Assembly: GCF_022513635.1 (NCBI RefSeq)
Contig: NZ_JAKWBL010000001.1
Location: forward strand, 1,302,001-1,366,000
Length of the DNA stretch: 64,000 nucleotides
Source: Paraniabella ginsengisoli
Lineage (GTDB): Bacteria; Bacteroidota; Bacteroidia; Chitinophagales; Chitinophagaceae
Reading direction: 5' to 3'
The first letter of the stretch is position 1, and each line of letters starts with the position of its first letter. Both the position numbers and the translations under genes were made by a program. The notes under the pieces were generated by a model. The model saw nothing but the letters and a program-made list of their open reading frames with translations, was not told the origin of the DNA and did not search any database. Below are positions 30,904-40,023 of this stretch, in pieces.

Positions 30904-32070
30904 TTAAGCCCTCCCTTGGGGAGGGTTGGGGTGGGCTTTTAATGCTTTAATCAATTCTTTATTTTCTTTTTCTGTACCGACAGTAATGCGCAAACAACTT
31001 TCACAACCTTTTGTTTTAGTCCGGCTTCTAACAATAATTCCTTTCGTTTGCAGATAAACAAAAATAGCATCCGCTTCATTCATCTTCACTAATAAAAAAT
31101 TAGCGTCAGATGGAAATATGCGCTCAACAAATGATAGTTGCCTAAGTTCTTCTTCTAACCAGTTACGTTGTTCAATAGTCGTTTTAGTCCACTCATTTAC
31201 CTGCATCACATTTTTTAAACCTTGAAGCGCCAATTGTTGTGTAGCCTCATTAATATTGTAAGGGTATTTTACATTGTTCATTAAATTGATAATATCCTTA
31301 CTTGCAAATGCAAGCCCAAGCCGCAATGCAGCCAATCCCCATGCTTTGGACAAAGTTTGCATTACAATGAGATTTGGATATTCGGACACTTGTTGTGAGA
31401 ATGTTTTTTGTTTGGCGTAATTAATATAGGCTTCATCAATTACCACAATACCATCAAAATTATTAAGTATGATTTCTATATCTTGTCTTGTAATGCTGTT
31501 GCCGGTGGGGTTATTCGGAGAACAAATAAAAATTAACTTTGTGTTTTCATCTACCGCGTCTGCTATGGCTTGAATATCCATTTGGTATTCTTTATTAAGC
31601 GGTACTTCTTTTACTTTGATATTGTTGATGGCCGCACAAACACTGTACATTCCGTAAGTTGGTGGCAATGTGATAATATTGTCGATACCTGGCTCACAAA
31701 AAATACGCATCAGTACATCAATAGCCTCATCGCTGCCATTGCCCGCGAATATATTTTCAACCGGTATTCCTTTTATTTCACCAATACGTTTTTTAAATTC
31801 CATCTGTAAGGGATCAGGATATCGGTTCAATAACTCATGCGATGCTCCAATATCAAGTGTCACAGGAGATCCTATGGCATTTTCATTCGCATCCAACATT
31901 ACGCTTGCTTCTCCGGTAAATTCATGTCTTGCTGTTGTGTATGGGGCAAGTGTTCTAATGTTTTCTCTTACCAGATAATCTAAATTAAAAGCCTCTCCCA
32001 CCAGCCCCCTCTCCGGAGGAGGAGGGGGAGTGGGGTCGTTGAGGTTTTTTAAATCTTCTGTCTCGTTCAT
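30904..32070 (-). CDS. hisC: Histidinol-phosphate aminotransferase
   Basis: 388 residues, intact. PLP-dependent class I/II aminotransferase: LDANENAIGSP, FAGNGSDEAIDVLMR, FICSPNNPTGN, VVIDEAYINY, the PLP lysine in TLSKAWGLAALRLG, and a C-terminal LRITVGTEKENKELI. Step 7 of histidine synthesis. Both ends carry repeat-derived residues: the N-terminal NDPTPPPPPERGLVG from R1 and the C-terminal HPNPPQGRA from R2. A GTG at the R1 edge could be an alternative start. Confidence 0.95.
   Translation of the reverse strand: MNETEDLKNLNDPTPPPPPERGLVGEAFNLDYLVRENIRTLAPYTTARHEFTGEASVMLDANENAIGSPVTLDIGASHELLNRYPDPLQMEFKKRIGEIKGIPVENIFAGNGSDEAIDVLMRIFCEPGIDNIITLPPTYGMYSVCAAINNIKVKEVPLNKEYQMDIQAIADAVDENTKLIFICSPNNPTGNSITRQDIEIILNNFDGIVVIDEAYINYAKQKTFSQQVSEYPNLIVMQTLSKAWGLAALRLGLAFASKDIINLMNNVKYPYNINEATQQLALQGLKNVMQVNEWTKTTIEQRNWLEEELRQLSFVERIFPSDANFLLVKMNEADAIFVYLQTKGIIVRSRTKTKGCESCLRITVGTEKENKELIKALKAHPNPPQGRA
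30907..30939 (-). repeat. Palindromic repeat R2 covering the hisC stop
   Basis: Minus-strand GCCCACCCCAACCCTCCCC then AAGGGAGGGCTT. It encodes the last nine residues of HisC and its stop lies within the element. Confidence 0.8.
31989..32041 (-). repeat. GC-rich palindromic repeat R1 in the 5' end of hisC
   Basis: Minus-strand AACGACCCCACTCCCCC, then TCCTCCGGAGAGGGGGCT, then GGTGGGAGAGGC. It is in frame and encodes NDPTPPPPPERGLVGEA. Confidence 0.8.
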
Positions 32071-32094
32071 AATTTTTTCCGTTTATATAGGTTG

Positions 32095-32163
32095 AGATAT
32101 ATTCATCAGTTGAAGAGTCCGCCAACTGGCGGAAGACCGATTCCATATATTCTTCAGCTGGGA
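32095..32163 (-). repeat. Dispersed repeat copy in the hisD-hisC spacer
   Basis: Minus-strand CCCAGCTGAAGAATATATGG heads the copy, followed by a CCGCCAGTTGGCGGA palindrome that also occurs near 6390. The GCGTCGCA block is replaced by this palindrome. Confidence 0.55.
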
Positions 32164-32176
32164 CAATAATAAATGT

Positions 32177-33465
32177 CTATTTATCATTGGAGAGGATTCT
32201 TATTTTAACTGCATTGCTGTGTGCCTGCAGGCCTTCGGCTTCGGCCATTGTAGTAACAGTTTTTGCTATGTTATGAAGGCCGTCTTTTGTCAACTGCTGA
32301 AAAGTTATTTTTTTATAAAAACTGTCTAAAGATACACCGCTGTAAGCAGTTGCGTATCCGTTTGTAGGCAAGGTGTGATTAGTGCCGCTTGCATAATCAC
32401 CCACGCTTTCAGGAGAATAGTTACCAATAAATACGGAGCCTGCTGTTGTTATTTGTTTTAATAATCTGCTTGTAGTTTTACAAGCCAATATTAAATGTTC
32501 AGGCGCATAAAGATTGGAGAATGCAACTGCTTCACCCAGATTTTTTAATACAATAAGACGTGCATGTTTCAGTGCTTTCGTGGCTATATCTTTTCTGGGA
32601 AGCTGTGATAATTGTTCAGCTACAGCTTTTTCAACCTTTTTAGCAATATCAATATTGGTGCAAACCAATATTACCTGAGAGTCTGGTCCATGCTCAGCTT
32701 GTGCTAAAAGGTCGGCGGCTACATAGTCCGCTACTGAAGTGCTGTCCGCAATTACCAATACTTCTGATGGCCCAGCCGGCATATCAATAGCAACTTTTGT
32801 TTGCAATATTTGCTTTGCTGCTGTGACATATTGATTGCCGGGTCCGAAGATTTTATAAACAGCCGGAATTGTTTTGGTGCCGTAAGCCATTGCGGCAATG
32901 GCTTGGGCTCCGCCAACTTTAAAAATTTTTGTAATACCGCATAATGAAGCTGCAAACAAAATGGCGTCATTTACTTTGCCGCTTTTATCGCAGGGGGTAC
33001 ATAACACAATTTCTTTACAACCGGCTATCATAGCAGGAACACCCAACATTAAAACCGTTGAAAACAGAGGTGCTGAACCGCCGGGAATATATAGACCAAC
33101 TTTTTCAATTGCTCTGGATTCGCGCCAGCACTGAATTCCAGGTGTAGTTTCAACTCTTACAACTGCCTGCTTTTGCGCTGAATGAAATTTTTGAATATTT
33201 TTCTTAGCCTGAAGTATGGCTTTTTTAATTGAGGCTCTGCATTTTTGGTAGCTGCTGTTATTTCTTTTGAAGAAACCTGAAGTGCTTTTAGCGCAACACC
33301 ATCGAATTTACTGGCGTAGTTTTTTAGCGCAACATCACCATTGTTGGCAACATCATAAATAATAGCATTCACGGATGCTTGAATCGCATTGCTGTTTTGT
33401 AAAGGCCGCTGGCTAATTGTCCCCCAGGATTTAGTCGAAGGGTATTTGTAGATTTTCAAATTCAT
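32177..33465 (-). CDS. hisD: Histidinol dehydrogenase (one frame break)
   Basis: About 430 residues after repair, normal length; start ATG 33465 (MNLKIYKYPSTKSW). Motifs: IEKVGLYIPGGSAPLFSTVLM, KVGGAQAIAAMAYGT, FGPGNQYVTAAKQ, IDMPAGPSEVLVIAD, LLAQAEHGPDSQ (zinc and catalytic His region) and YAPEHLIL. The break is at the six-base run near 33217; one extra base gives LKKAILQAKKNIQKFHS. It oxidises histidinol to histidine in two steps. Confidence 0.95.
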
Positions 33466-33525
33466 AGTTAATAGTGAAATTATCAATAGTCAATGGATAA
33501 TATCCAATAGATCCCATTCACTAAA

Positions 33526-34386
33526 TCATTCAATTATCTTTTCAATTGGTAAAATTAAAATTCCCTGTGCTCCGGCAGCTTTCAGTTTTTCAATTACATT
33601 CCAAAAATCATTTTCGCCAATTACAGAATGTATAGACGACCAGCCTTCCTGTGCTAACGGGACAATGGTTGGGCTATTAATACCTGGTAGGTAGGAGCAT
33701 ATTTTTTGATGCTTTCGTTTGGAGCATTCAATAAAACATATTTATTATACTTTGCTTTTCGTACGGAACGAATGCGGAATAATAGCTTGTCTAAAAGTTC
33801 TTTTCTTTTTTGGAAAGATTATTACCTGAAATTAAAACTGCTTCCGATTTTAGAATTGTTTCAAATTCATAGAGTTCATTACTAAAAAGTGTGCTGCCGC
33901 TGCTTACTAAATCGCAAATAGCATCGGCTAAGCCTATGCGCGGCGCAATTTCTACAGAACCGCTGATTTCATGTATATCTGCTTTGATCTTGTTTTGTTT
34001 GAGCCATTTCGTAAGAATGAGTGGATAACTTGTGGCGATCTTAATACCATCAAGGTCTTTAACTTTTTTATTTTTTTATTTTTCGGCAACGCTATAGATA
34101 ATCTGCATTTACCATATCCCAAACGTTCGACAATTTCTGTGTCTTTGTTTTTTTCCAATACAACGTTTTCGCCAACAAAACCAATATCAGCAACACCATC
34201 CTGCACATATTCCGGAATATCATCATCGCGCAAAAACAGAATTTCTGCATCAAAATTCTCTGCGTTTATTTTCAATTGGTTGTTGCCATTTGGTACGCCA
34301 ATGCCACATTCTTTCAATAGTTTAAGAGAATCTTCGCTAAGTCTTCCAGATTTTTGTACCGCGATTCGTAACTTTTCCGGCCTCAC
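33526..34386 (-). CDS. hisG: ATP phosphoribosyltransferase, long form (about three frame breaks)
   Basis: About 285 residues after repair. Start MRPEKLRIAVQKSGRLSEDS; GVADIGFVGENVV, then after the break near 34065 IATSYPLILTKWL and the signature GSVEIAPRIGLADAICDLVSSGS, and a C-terminal regulatory ACT-like domain ending AQGILILPIEKIIE. Further breaks lie near 33800 and 33690. First and feedback-controlled step of the pathway. The apparent start is a GTG at 34386 inside an R1 repeat; an ATG about 60 bases upstream would read through the repeat if one base is missing from an A run. Confidence 0.9.
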
Positions 34387-34427
34387 CCCTAGCCCCTCTC
34401 CGGAGGAGAGGGGAGTTGAGGTCGTTT
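34379..34427 (-). repeat. GC-rich palindromic repeat R1 at the hisG start
   Basis: Minus-strand ACGACCTCAACTCCCC, then TCTCCTCCGGAGAGGGG, then CTAGGGGTGAGGCC. The GTG of GGGGTGAGG is the apparent hisG start codon. Confidence 0.8.
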
Positions 34428-34477
34428 CTTTTTTGAGTTTCTTTTATTCATCATATTGTTTTTATGTTGTTATGTAA

Positions 34478-34503
34478 ACCCTCCCTTTGGGAGGGAAGGG
34501 GGC
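34478..34503 (-). repeat. Palindromic repeat R2 in the hisG leader
   Basis: CCCTCCCAAAGGGAGGG-type palindrome on the minus strand between the attenuator terminator and hisG; same family as the elements at 29640 and 30907. Confidence 0.7.
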
Positions 34504-34504
34504 C

Positions 34505-34535
34505 AAACAAAAAAGGCTTACAAACTGTAAGCCTT
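34505..34535 (-). terminator. Attenuator terminator of the his operon
   Basis: On the minus strand, the 9-bp stem AAGGCTTAC/GTAAGCCTT with a 5-base loop (34513-34535) is followed by a T run (TTTTTTGTTT). It stands between the leader peptide and hisG, where attenuation terminators lie. Its upstream arm can pair instead with GTAAGCC at 34561-34567. Confidence 0.85.
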
Positions 34536-34567
34536 ATATAAGTTGATACATAGCACCACCGGCTTAC
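34527..34567 (-). promoter_or_regulatory. Predicted antiterminator of the his operon
   Basis: GTAAGCC at 34561-34567 (minus strand, spanning the leader stop codon) is complementary to GGCTTAC at 34527-34533, the first arm of the terminator. If a ribosome stalls at the His codons, the first segment is free and pairing would prevent the terminator. A ribosome reaching the stop would cover it and let termination occur. Confidence 0.75.
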
Positions 34568-34617
34568 TGTTGTAAGTATGCGAAATGATGATGGATATGT
34601 ATGTTATTAATGTTCAT
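34564..34617 (-). CDS. hisL: Histidine operon leader peptide
   Basis: 17 codons: MNINNIHIHHHFAYLQQ. Four are His codons (CAT), three of them consecutive, followed by a terminator/antiterminator pair and the complete his operon. This matches known leader-peptide attenuation (Enterobacteria hisL), though the peptide itself is not homologous in sequence. A His-starved ribosome would stall at codons 7-11, upstream of the pairing segment that overlaps the stop codon. The gene symbol is used by analogy. Confidence 0.85.
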   Translation of the reverse strand: MNINNIHIHHHFAYLQQ

Positions 34618-34624
34618 TGCGCGG

Positions 34625-34632
34625 CAAATATA
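34625..34632 (-). promoter_or_regulatory. -7 box of the his operon
   Basis: TATATTTG on the minus strand matches TAnnTTTG, seven bases before the leader ATG. This would give a very short or absent 5' untranslated region for the leader. The -33 box is unclear (a TTTG lies 14 bases upstream). Confidence 0.5.
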
Positions 34633-34699
34633 TAGAAAAATACATTCAAATGAAAAAACGCTAAAAATATTCTTGTATTTTAGAGCAAAAACATAGAAT

Positions 34700-36597
34700 A
34701 TGTCAAAATACTGCATACTGTTGCTAATACTACACTTATTTATAAATGATGTTTGTGGCGAATCACTGAATAAATTATCTCTAGATCCGTCTGCAATTTC
34801 AGTTAAAGAAACAGGCCATCCGCGGATTTTATTATTAAAGGGAGAAGAGAAACAGATTGAAAAAGCCATAGCACAGAACGGAAATCTTAAAAAAGTCCAT
34901 GAAGCTATTATTAGCGCGAGTAACGAATTTCTTGAACGGCCTTTGTTGAAAAGAGAGATGGAAGGAAAAAGACTACTCGGTATTTCGCGCGAATGTTTAA
35001 AGCGGGTATTTTATTTGTCGTATGCATACCGCATGACGAAAAACGAAATGTATGCAAAAAGAGCAGAAAAAGAAATGATGGCAGTGAGTGAGTTTAGCGA
35101 TTGGAATCCGTCACATTTTTTAGATGTTGCTGAAATGACCATGGGCATTGCTATTGGTTATGATTGGTTGTATGACTTTTTGCCGGAAAAATCGAAAATA
35201 GTGATCAAAAGAGCTATTCTTGAAAAAGGTATTAACCCGTCATTTGCAGAAAAAGGTAACTGGTGGATTAATGGCACTAATAATTGGAACCAGGTTTGCC
35301 ATGCCGGCATATCATACGGCGCACTTGCGCTTTACGAAGATGATAAAAGCAGGGGAGAAGCTATTTTACAACGTGCGGTAACAAATCTTCCTGCTGTTAT
35401 GAAGGGCTATAATCCAGATGGCGCATATCCCGAAGGATATAATTATTGGGGTTATGGAACCATGTTCAATGTATTGTTTATCGATGCGTATGAAAAATTT
35501 AAAAGAGTTGATTATTCATTAGATGGTTTGAATGGCTTTTTAAAGACTCCATATTACATGCTTCATATGGAAGGTACATCGAACAGCAGTTTTAACTATT
35601 CCGATGCAGGAAATGGCGTGGATATTCAACCAGCTATGTATTGGTTCGCCAAGAAGACTAAAGACCCATCATTGATTTGGAATGAAGCGAAATTTATTGA
35701 AAGAAATAGTTTCTCAAAATTAACGACAGAGCGTACTTTGCCCGCTTTACTGATTTGGTCGAAAGACTTTTCTGCTTCTAAAACTACTGTGCCAACTAAT
35801 TTAACATGGTACGGCTTAGGGCCTAATCCCGTTTATTTAATGCGAACTTCCTGGACTGATCCTAATGCTATTTATATGGGTTTGAAATGTGGCTCACCTT
35901 CTATAAGTCATGGACACATGGATATTGGTTCTTTTGTTTTGGATGCAGAAGGGGAAAGATGGGCTTCTGATTTTGGGATGCAAAGCTATATTACACTGGA
36001 ATCAAAAGGTGTTGATCTTTGGAACATGCGTCAAAATTCGCAGCGATGGACGGTTTTTCGCTATAATAATTTTGCACATAATACACTTACTATTAACAAT
36101 CAGCTACAGTTAGTAAATAGCAACGCAGAACTGGTTCTCACTCATCTGATAAAAATTTTATGAACGCGGTTACAGATCTGACCGATGTTTATAAAGACCA
36201 ACTAAAATCAGCTAAGCGCGGTGTGGCTATTATAAAAGGAAAATATGCGATTGTAAGAGATGAAGTGAAAGCGAAAGACAAATCTTTCCTTTTAAGGTGG
36301 ACAATGATGACAACGGCTGCTGTAAAGATTGATGATCAGAACACCGTTACGCTTACGAAAGGAGGTAAAAAACTAATCATGAAAATCAGGCATTCCCGGC
36401 CTATTTCCATTAAACAATGGCCAACTACTCCTGAAAATGATTATGACGCAGCTAATCCGGGTACAACCTTAATTGGTTTTGAAGCAGAAGTGCCTCCTAA
36501 TGAACAAGCAAGTTTTGACGTATTTCTGTGCCCTGCAAAAAATAAAAATAGTTTAGATTATAAAGTTGATCCTTTAACAGAATGGCCCAAAGATTAA
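34700..36597 (+). CDS. Secreted heparinase II/III-family polysaccharide lyase (one frame break)
   Basis: About 632 residues. It has a signal peptide (MSKYCILLLILHLFINDVCG). An alpha-toroid region holds RILLLKGEEKQIEK, GISRECLKRVFYLSYAYRMT, AIGYDWLYDFLPE and the substrate-cleft GTNNWNQVCHAGISYGAL and YPEGYNYWGYGTMF. The heparinase II/III-like beta domain begins MRTSWTDPNAIYMGLKCGSPSISHGHMDIGSFVLDAEGERWASDFG. The break is near 36150. Family members cleave uronate-containing polysaccharides by beta-elimination; the exact substrate is unknown. It is divergent from the his leader. Confidence 0.82.
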
Positions 36598-36830
36598 CAT
36601 TCAGGGGTTTTGCTTTTAAATAAATTTGTCATCTATTTTTCCCGCAGATGAGCGCAAATTTTTAGCCGCAGATATACGCAGAAAAAAATTAGCGGTAATC
36701 AGCGAAGTTGATCAGCGAGATCAGCGGGGAAAAATTATTCAAATGTTAAAAGCGAAATGCCTGAATTAACATTCCTGTCATTGTGCTAAGTATCGCTTAT
36801 TCATTATCTTTAGCGCCCAAAAAATATAGA
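36598..36830. repeat. Intergenic CCCGCAGAT repeat
   Basis: CCCGCAGATGAGCGCAAATT near 36643, then GCAGATATACGCAGA, then GATCAGCGGGGA near 36720, form an imperfect inverted repeat. The same family is the innermost part of the nested element at 40139-40241. A TATCTTTA box near 36806 may be the -7 element of the exonuclease gene. Confidence 0.6.
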
Positions 36831-37604
36831 ATGTTACAAATTACAAAGCCCATTGCATTTATTGATCTGGAAACGACAGGTGTAAACTTGGGCAAAGACA
36901 GGATAGTGGAAATAGCTATTGTGAAATTGCTGACCGACGGAACTAAAAATGTAAAGCGAAAAATTATTAATCCCGAAATGCCTATTCCAAAGTCATCGAG
37001 CGACATACATGGTATTACGGATGAAATAGTAAAGGATGCACCGACTTTTGCACAGGCAGCACAGGAGCTGAAACAAGTATTGGATGATTGCGATCTCGCT
37101 GGTTATAATTCTAATCGATTTGATATTCCTTTGCTGATAGAAGAATTTTTACGTGCCGGTGTTGAACTTGATATGAAAGGCCGTAGAATGCTTGACGTGC
37201 AGAATATTTTTCATAAAATGGAACAAAGGACTTTGTCTGCGGCGTATAAATTTTATTGTGGCAAAGTATTGGAGTCGGCGCACTCTGCTGAAGCAGATGC
37301 ATCTGCTACTCATGAAGTGTTGGTGGCGCAGATAAAGCGTTATCCCGAATTAGGTAATACCATTGATTCTATAAATAAATTTCTGGGCGAAGAAGTGGTC
37401 GTTGATTTTGCCCGCAGGTTTATTATGGCTGACGGTGTAGAAGTGTTCAATTTTGGAAAGTATAAGGGTCAATCTGTTTCAGATATTCTTGCAAAAGAAC
37501 CTCAGTATTACGATTGGATGATGCGTGGTGATTTTCCCCAGCAAACCAAACAAAAACTTACTGAAATATTTACCCGTACAAAGTTGAAAGGTTTAAAACT
37601 TTAA
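36831..37604 (+). CDS. DEDD-type 3'-5' exonuclease with DUF3820-like tail
   Basis: 258 residues from ATG 36831 (MLQITKPIAFIDLETTG). Exonuclease motifs: Exo I FIDLETTGVN, Exo II LAGYNSNRFDIPLL, and Exo III SAEADASATHEVLV (H and D of DEDDh). This is the fold of the DNA polymerase III epsilon subunit, RNase T and related enzymes. The C-terminal 60 residues (VFNFGKYKGQSVSDI, YYDWMMRGDFPQQTK) resemble DUF3820. The pairing is common in Bacteroidota; substrate not known. The gene is intact. Confidence 0.88.
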   Translation: MLQITKPIAFIDLETTGVNLGKDRIVEIAIVKLLTDGTKNVKRKIINPEMPIPKSSSDIHGITDEIVKDAPTFAQAAQELKQVLDDCDLAGYNSNRFDIPLLIEEFLRAGVELDMKGRRMLDVQNIFHKMEQRTLSAAYKFYCGKVLESAHSAEADASATHEVLVAQIKRYPELGNTIDSINKFLGEEVVVDFARRFIMADGVEVFNFGKYKGQSVSDILAKEPQYYDWMMRGDFPQQTKQKLTEIFTRTKLKGLKL

Positions 37605-37669
37605 TGACTTAGCAGTGTTGCTTTAAATATATTCGATCACAAAAAGAAATCCCCTTTGGGGTTTGGGGC

Positions 37670-38417
37670 TTGGATAAACTAGTTATTATACCTACATATA
37701 ATGAAAAGGAGAATATTGAAAATATTCTAAAAGCTGTTTTTGAGCTTGAAGGGGATTTTAATATACTTATTGTAGATGATGGTTCTCGGATGGAACTGCA
37801 GATATTGTTCGCGATTTACAGGGAGTTTACAACAATAAACTTTTTTAGAAGAGCGAAAAGGAAAGCTAGGCCTTGGTACTGCTTATATACACGGCTTTAG
37901 ATGGGCATTGGCAAGGGGATATGAGTATATTTTTGAAATGGATGCGGACTTTTCCCATAATCCTAAAGATTTGATCAGATTGTACGACGCTTGTAAAAAT
38001 AAAGGCGCTGATGTGGCAATTGGTAGCCGCTATGTTAAGGGCGGCGGCGTTATAAACTGGCCGGCAAACCGCATTGCTCTTTCAAAAGGCGGATCACTAT
38101 ATACACGCATTATTACCTGGATGCCCATAAAAGATCCTACTGCAGGATTTATGTGTTATACTGCAAAAGTGCTGGAAAGCATCGATTTTGATAGTATTAC
38201 TTTCGTAGGTTATGCGTTTCAGATTGAAATGAAATTTGCAGCCTGGAAGCTAGGCTTCAAAGTAAAAGAAGTGCCGATTATTTTTCAGGACAGAACCAAA
38301 GGCCAGTCAAAGATGAATAAAGGAATTGTGAAAGAAGGAATTCTTGGCGTATTAAATTTGCGTTGGCAAAGTCTGTTTAAAAATTATCGGAAAAAAGTAA
38401 GGAAGAACAGTCGATAG
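37670..38417 (+). CDS. Polyprenol/dolichol-phosphate mannosyltransferase-like GT2 (two frame breaks)
   Basis: About 249 residues after repair of breaks near 37787 (VDDGSPDGTADIV) and the T6 run at 37841-37846 (LFLEERKGKLGLGTAY). The catalytic core has LVIIPTYNEKENI, EMDADFSHNPKDL (DAD), AIGSRYVKGGGV, KDPTAGFMCY and GYAFQIEMKF. It transfers a sugar, probably mannose, to polyprenyl phosphate at the inner membrane. No C-terminal membrane helices are present, as in the soluble Dpm1 form. The start is a TTG at 37670; no in-frame ATG is near. Confidence 0.85.
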
Positions 38418-38486
38418 TCCATGGACGATAGACCATCGACCATCGACTATGTCTATCATCTGTTATCTAACATCTTTCCCTCCCCC

Positions 38487-38942
38487 ATGTACAGCAGATC
38501 CGAAGCATCAAATATCAAAAAAGAATTTTGGACAACCTTCGGTCTTTACATGAAGCCCATCAAAAATGCCGAAGGAGCCGACATTAATTGGGTTAACTAT
38601 AAAACCGGCATCAGGCATATTTATTTTAGAATGGATGCTACAAAGCGTGATGCCACAATTGCCATTGAATTAAAACATCCTTCATCAGAAGATCGTAACA
38701 AGATTTTTGAAAAATTTGAAGTCTTAAAAAATTATTTCAATCAAATTATAGAAGAGCAATGGACCTGGCAACTTCAATTTTATGATGAAGATGGTAGCCC
38801 GGCGTCAAGAATTTTTACACAATTAGAAGAAGTAAATATTTATAAGAAAGAAAGCTGGCCCATGATCATTTCCTTTTTGAAAGAACGTATTATCAAGCTG
38901 GATCTTTTTTGGAATGATGTTAAAATTCAGTTTGAAAACTAA
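38487..38942 (+). CDS. DUF4268 protein
   Basis: 151 residues from ATG 38487 (MYSRSEASNIKKEFW); the longer frame begins in a CATCGACCATCGAC repeat and is not used. Sequence features of DUF4268: KKEFWTTFGLYMKP, RHIYFRMDATKRDATIAIELKH, EQWTWQLQFYDEDG and FLKERIIKLDLFWNDVK. The family has a PD-(D/E)XK-like flavour in some members and occurs near restriction or repair genes, but no activity is established. The gene is intact and no partner is nearby. Confidence 0.8.
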   Translation: MYSRSEASNIKKEFWTTFGLYMKPIKNAEGADINWVNYKTGIRHIYFRMDATKRDATIAIELKHPSSEDRNKIFEKFEVLKNYFNQIIEEQWTWQLQFYDEDGSPASRIFTQLEEVNIYKKESWPMIISFLKERIIKLDLFWNDVKIQFEN

Positions 38943-39116
38943 AAGGCCCAAAAATTACGTTTAAGATTCCACCTTGTTAAAAGCCAATAATAGTTACAAT
39001 AGAAATTTAAATTGCCGATAGTCACTATCATAAGAGCTTTTCTATATCTTTAAGCAATTCAATCTTTATAGATTAATAACGTTGTTCAAATCATTTGCTT
39101 AAATGAAATAGACCAC

Positions 39117-40023
39117 ATGAAAAAAATATAATTCTTCTTTTCATACTTTTAATTGGAAATATATTGAATGCTCAGGAAGTAATAAAGTTATATGATGTAG
39201 TACCTAATAGTAAACCCGTTGAGTATAAAGAAAAAAGTGAAACAGGTGCTGATGGGATTACCAGGATAAGTGAGGTGACTGATCCTGAAATGTTTGTTTA
39301 TAAGCCTGCTAATCCTAATGGAACAGCTATATTTATTTGTCCTGGCGGTGGTTATCGTATATTGGCTATAAGCCACGAGGGCCATGATGTAGCAAAGGTT
39401 TTAAATGATTGGGGAATAACTGCTTTTGTGCTTAAGTATCGCTTGCCTGATGATAGATCGATGATGGATAAATCGATAGGGCCTTTGCAAGATGCACAAA
39501 GAGCCATACAGTTGATTCGGGAAAATGCTAAACAGTGGAACATTGACCCTAAAAAAGTAGGAGTGATGGGCTTTTCAGCCGGTGGTCATTTGGCGGCATC
39601 ATTGTCTACAAAATATGGCATACCGCTGATTGAAAATCCTAAAAAACATCTTTCAGGCCCAGCTTTTCAGTTCTTGTTTATCCGGTAATCAGTTTTACGG
39701 ATAGCATTGGACATACGGGTAGCAGAGATAATCTTATTGGGAAAAACCCTTCCAGTGACAAAATAAAAAAGTTTTCTAACGAATTGCTGGTAAACAAAAA
39801 AACACCGCCTGCATTTTTAGTTCATGCAAAAGATGATGGAGGTGTGCCTGTAATGAATAGCATTGTTTATTATAATGCTTTGAAAAAATATAAAATACCG
39901 GCAGCTACCAGATTTTTCGAGAAAGGTGGACACGGCTTCGGTATGCATAATAAAAAAGAAGCAGGTGACTGGATGGCCGATTTAAAACAATGGCTGATGG
40001 TTAATGAGCTAATTAGCCAATGA
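39117..40023 (+). CDS. Secreted alpha/beta-hydrolase, acetyl-esterase-like (two frame breaks)
   Basis: About 302 residues. An A7 run at 39121-39127 hides the signal peptide; one extra A gives MKKNIILLFILLIGNILNAQ. The hydrolase core shows oxyanion-loop FICPGGGYRIL, nucleophile GVMGFSAGGHLAAS, acid FLVHAKDDGGVP and histidine FFEKGGHGFGMH. This is the pattern of Bacteroidota acetyl-xylan and pectin-type esterases (endo-1,4-beta-xylanase B-like). A second break lies near 39655. The last residues (VNELISQ) run into a repeat. Confidence 0.85.

Noticed and set aside
38421..38486. Longer DUF4268 start
   Set aside because: The extra codons come from a CATCGACCATCGAC repeat; the ATG at 38487 fits the family start.
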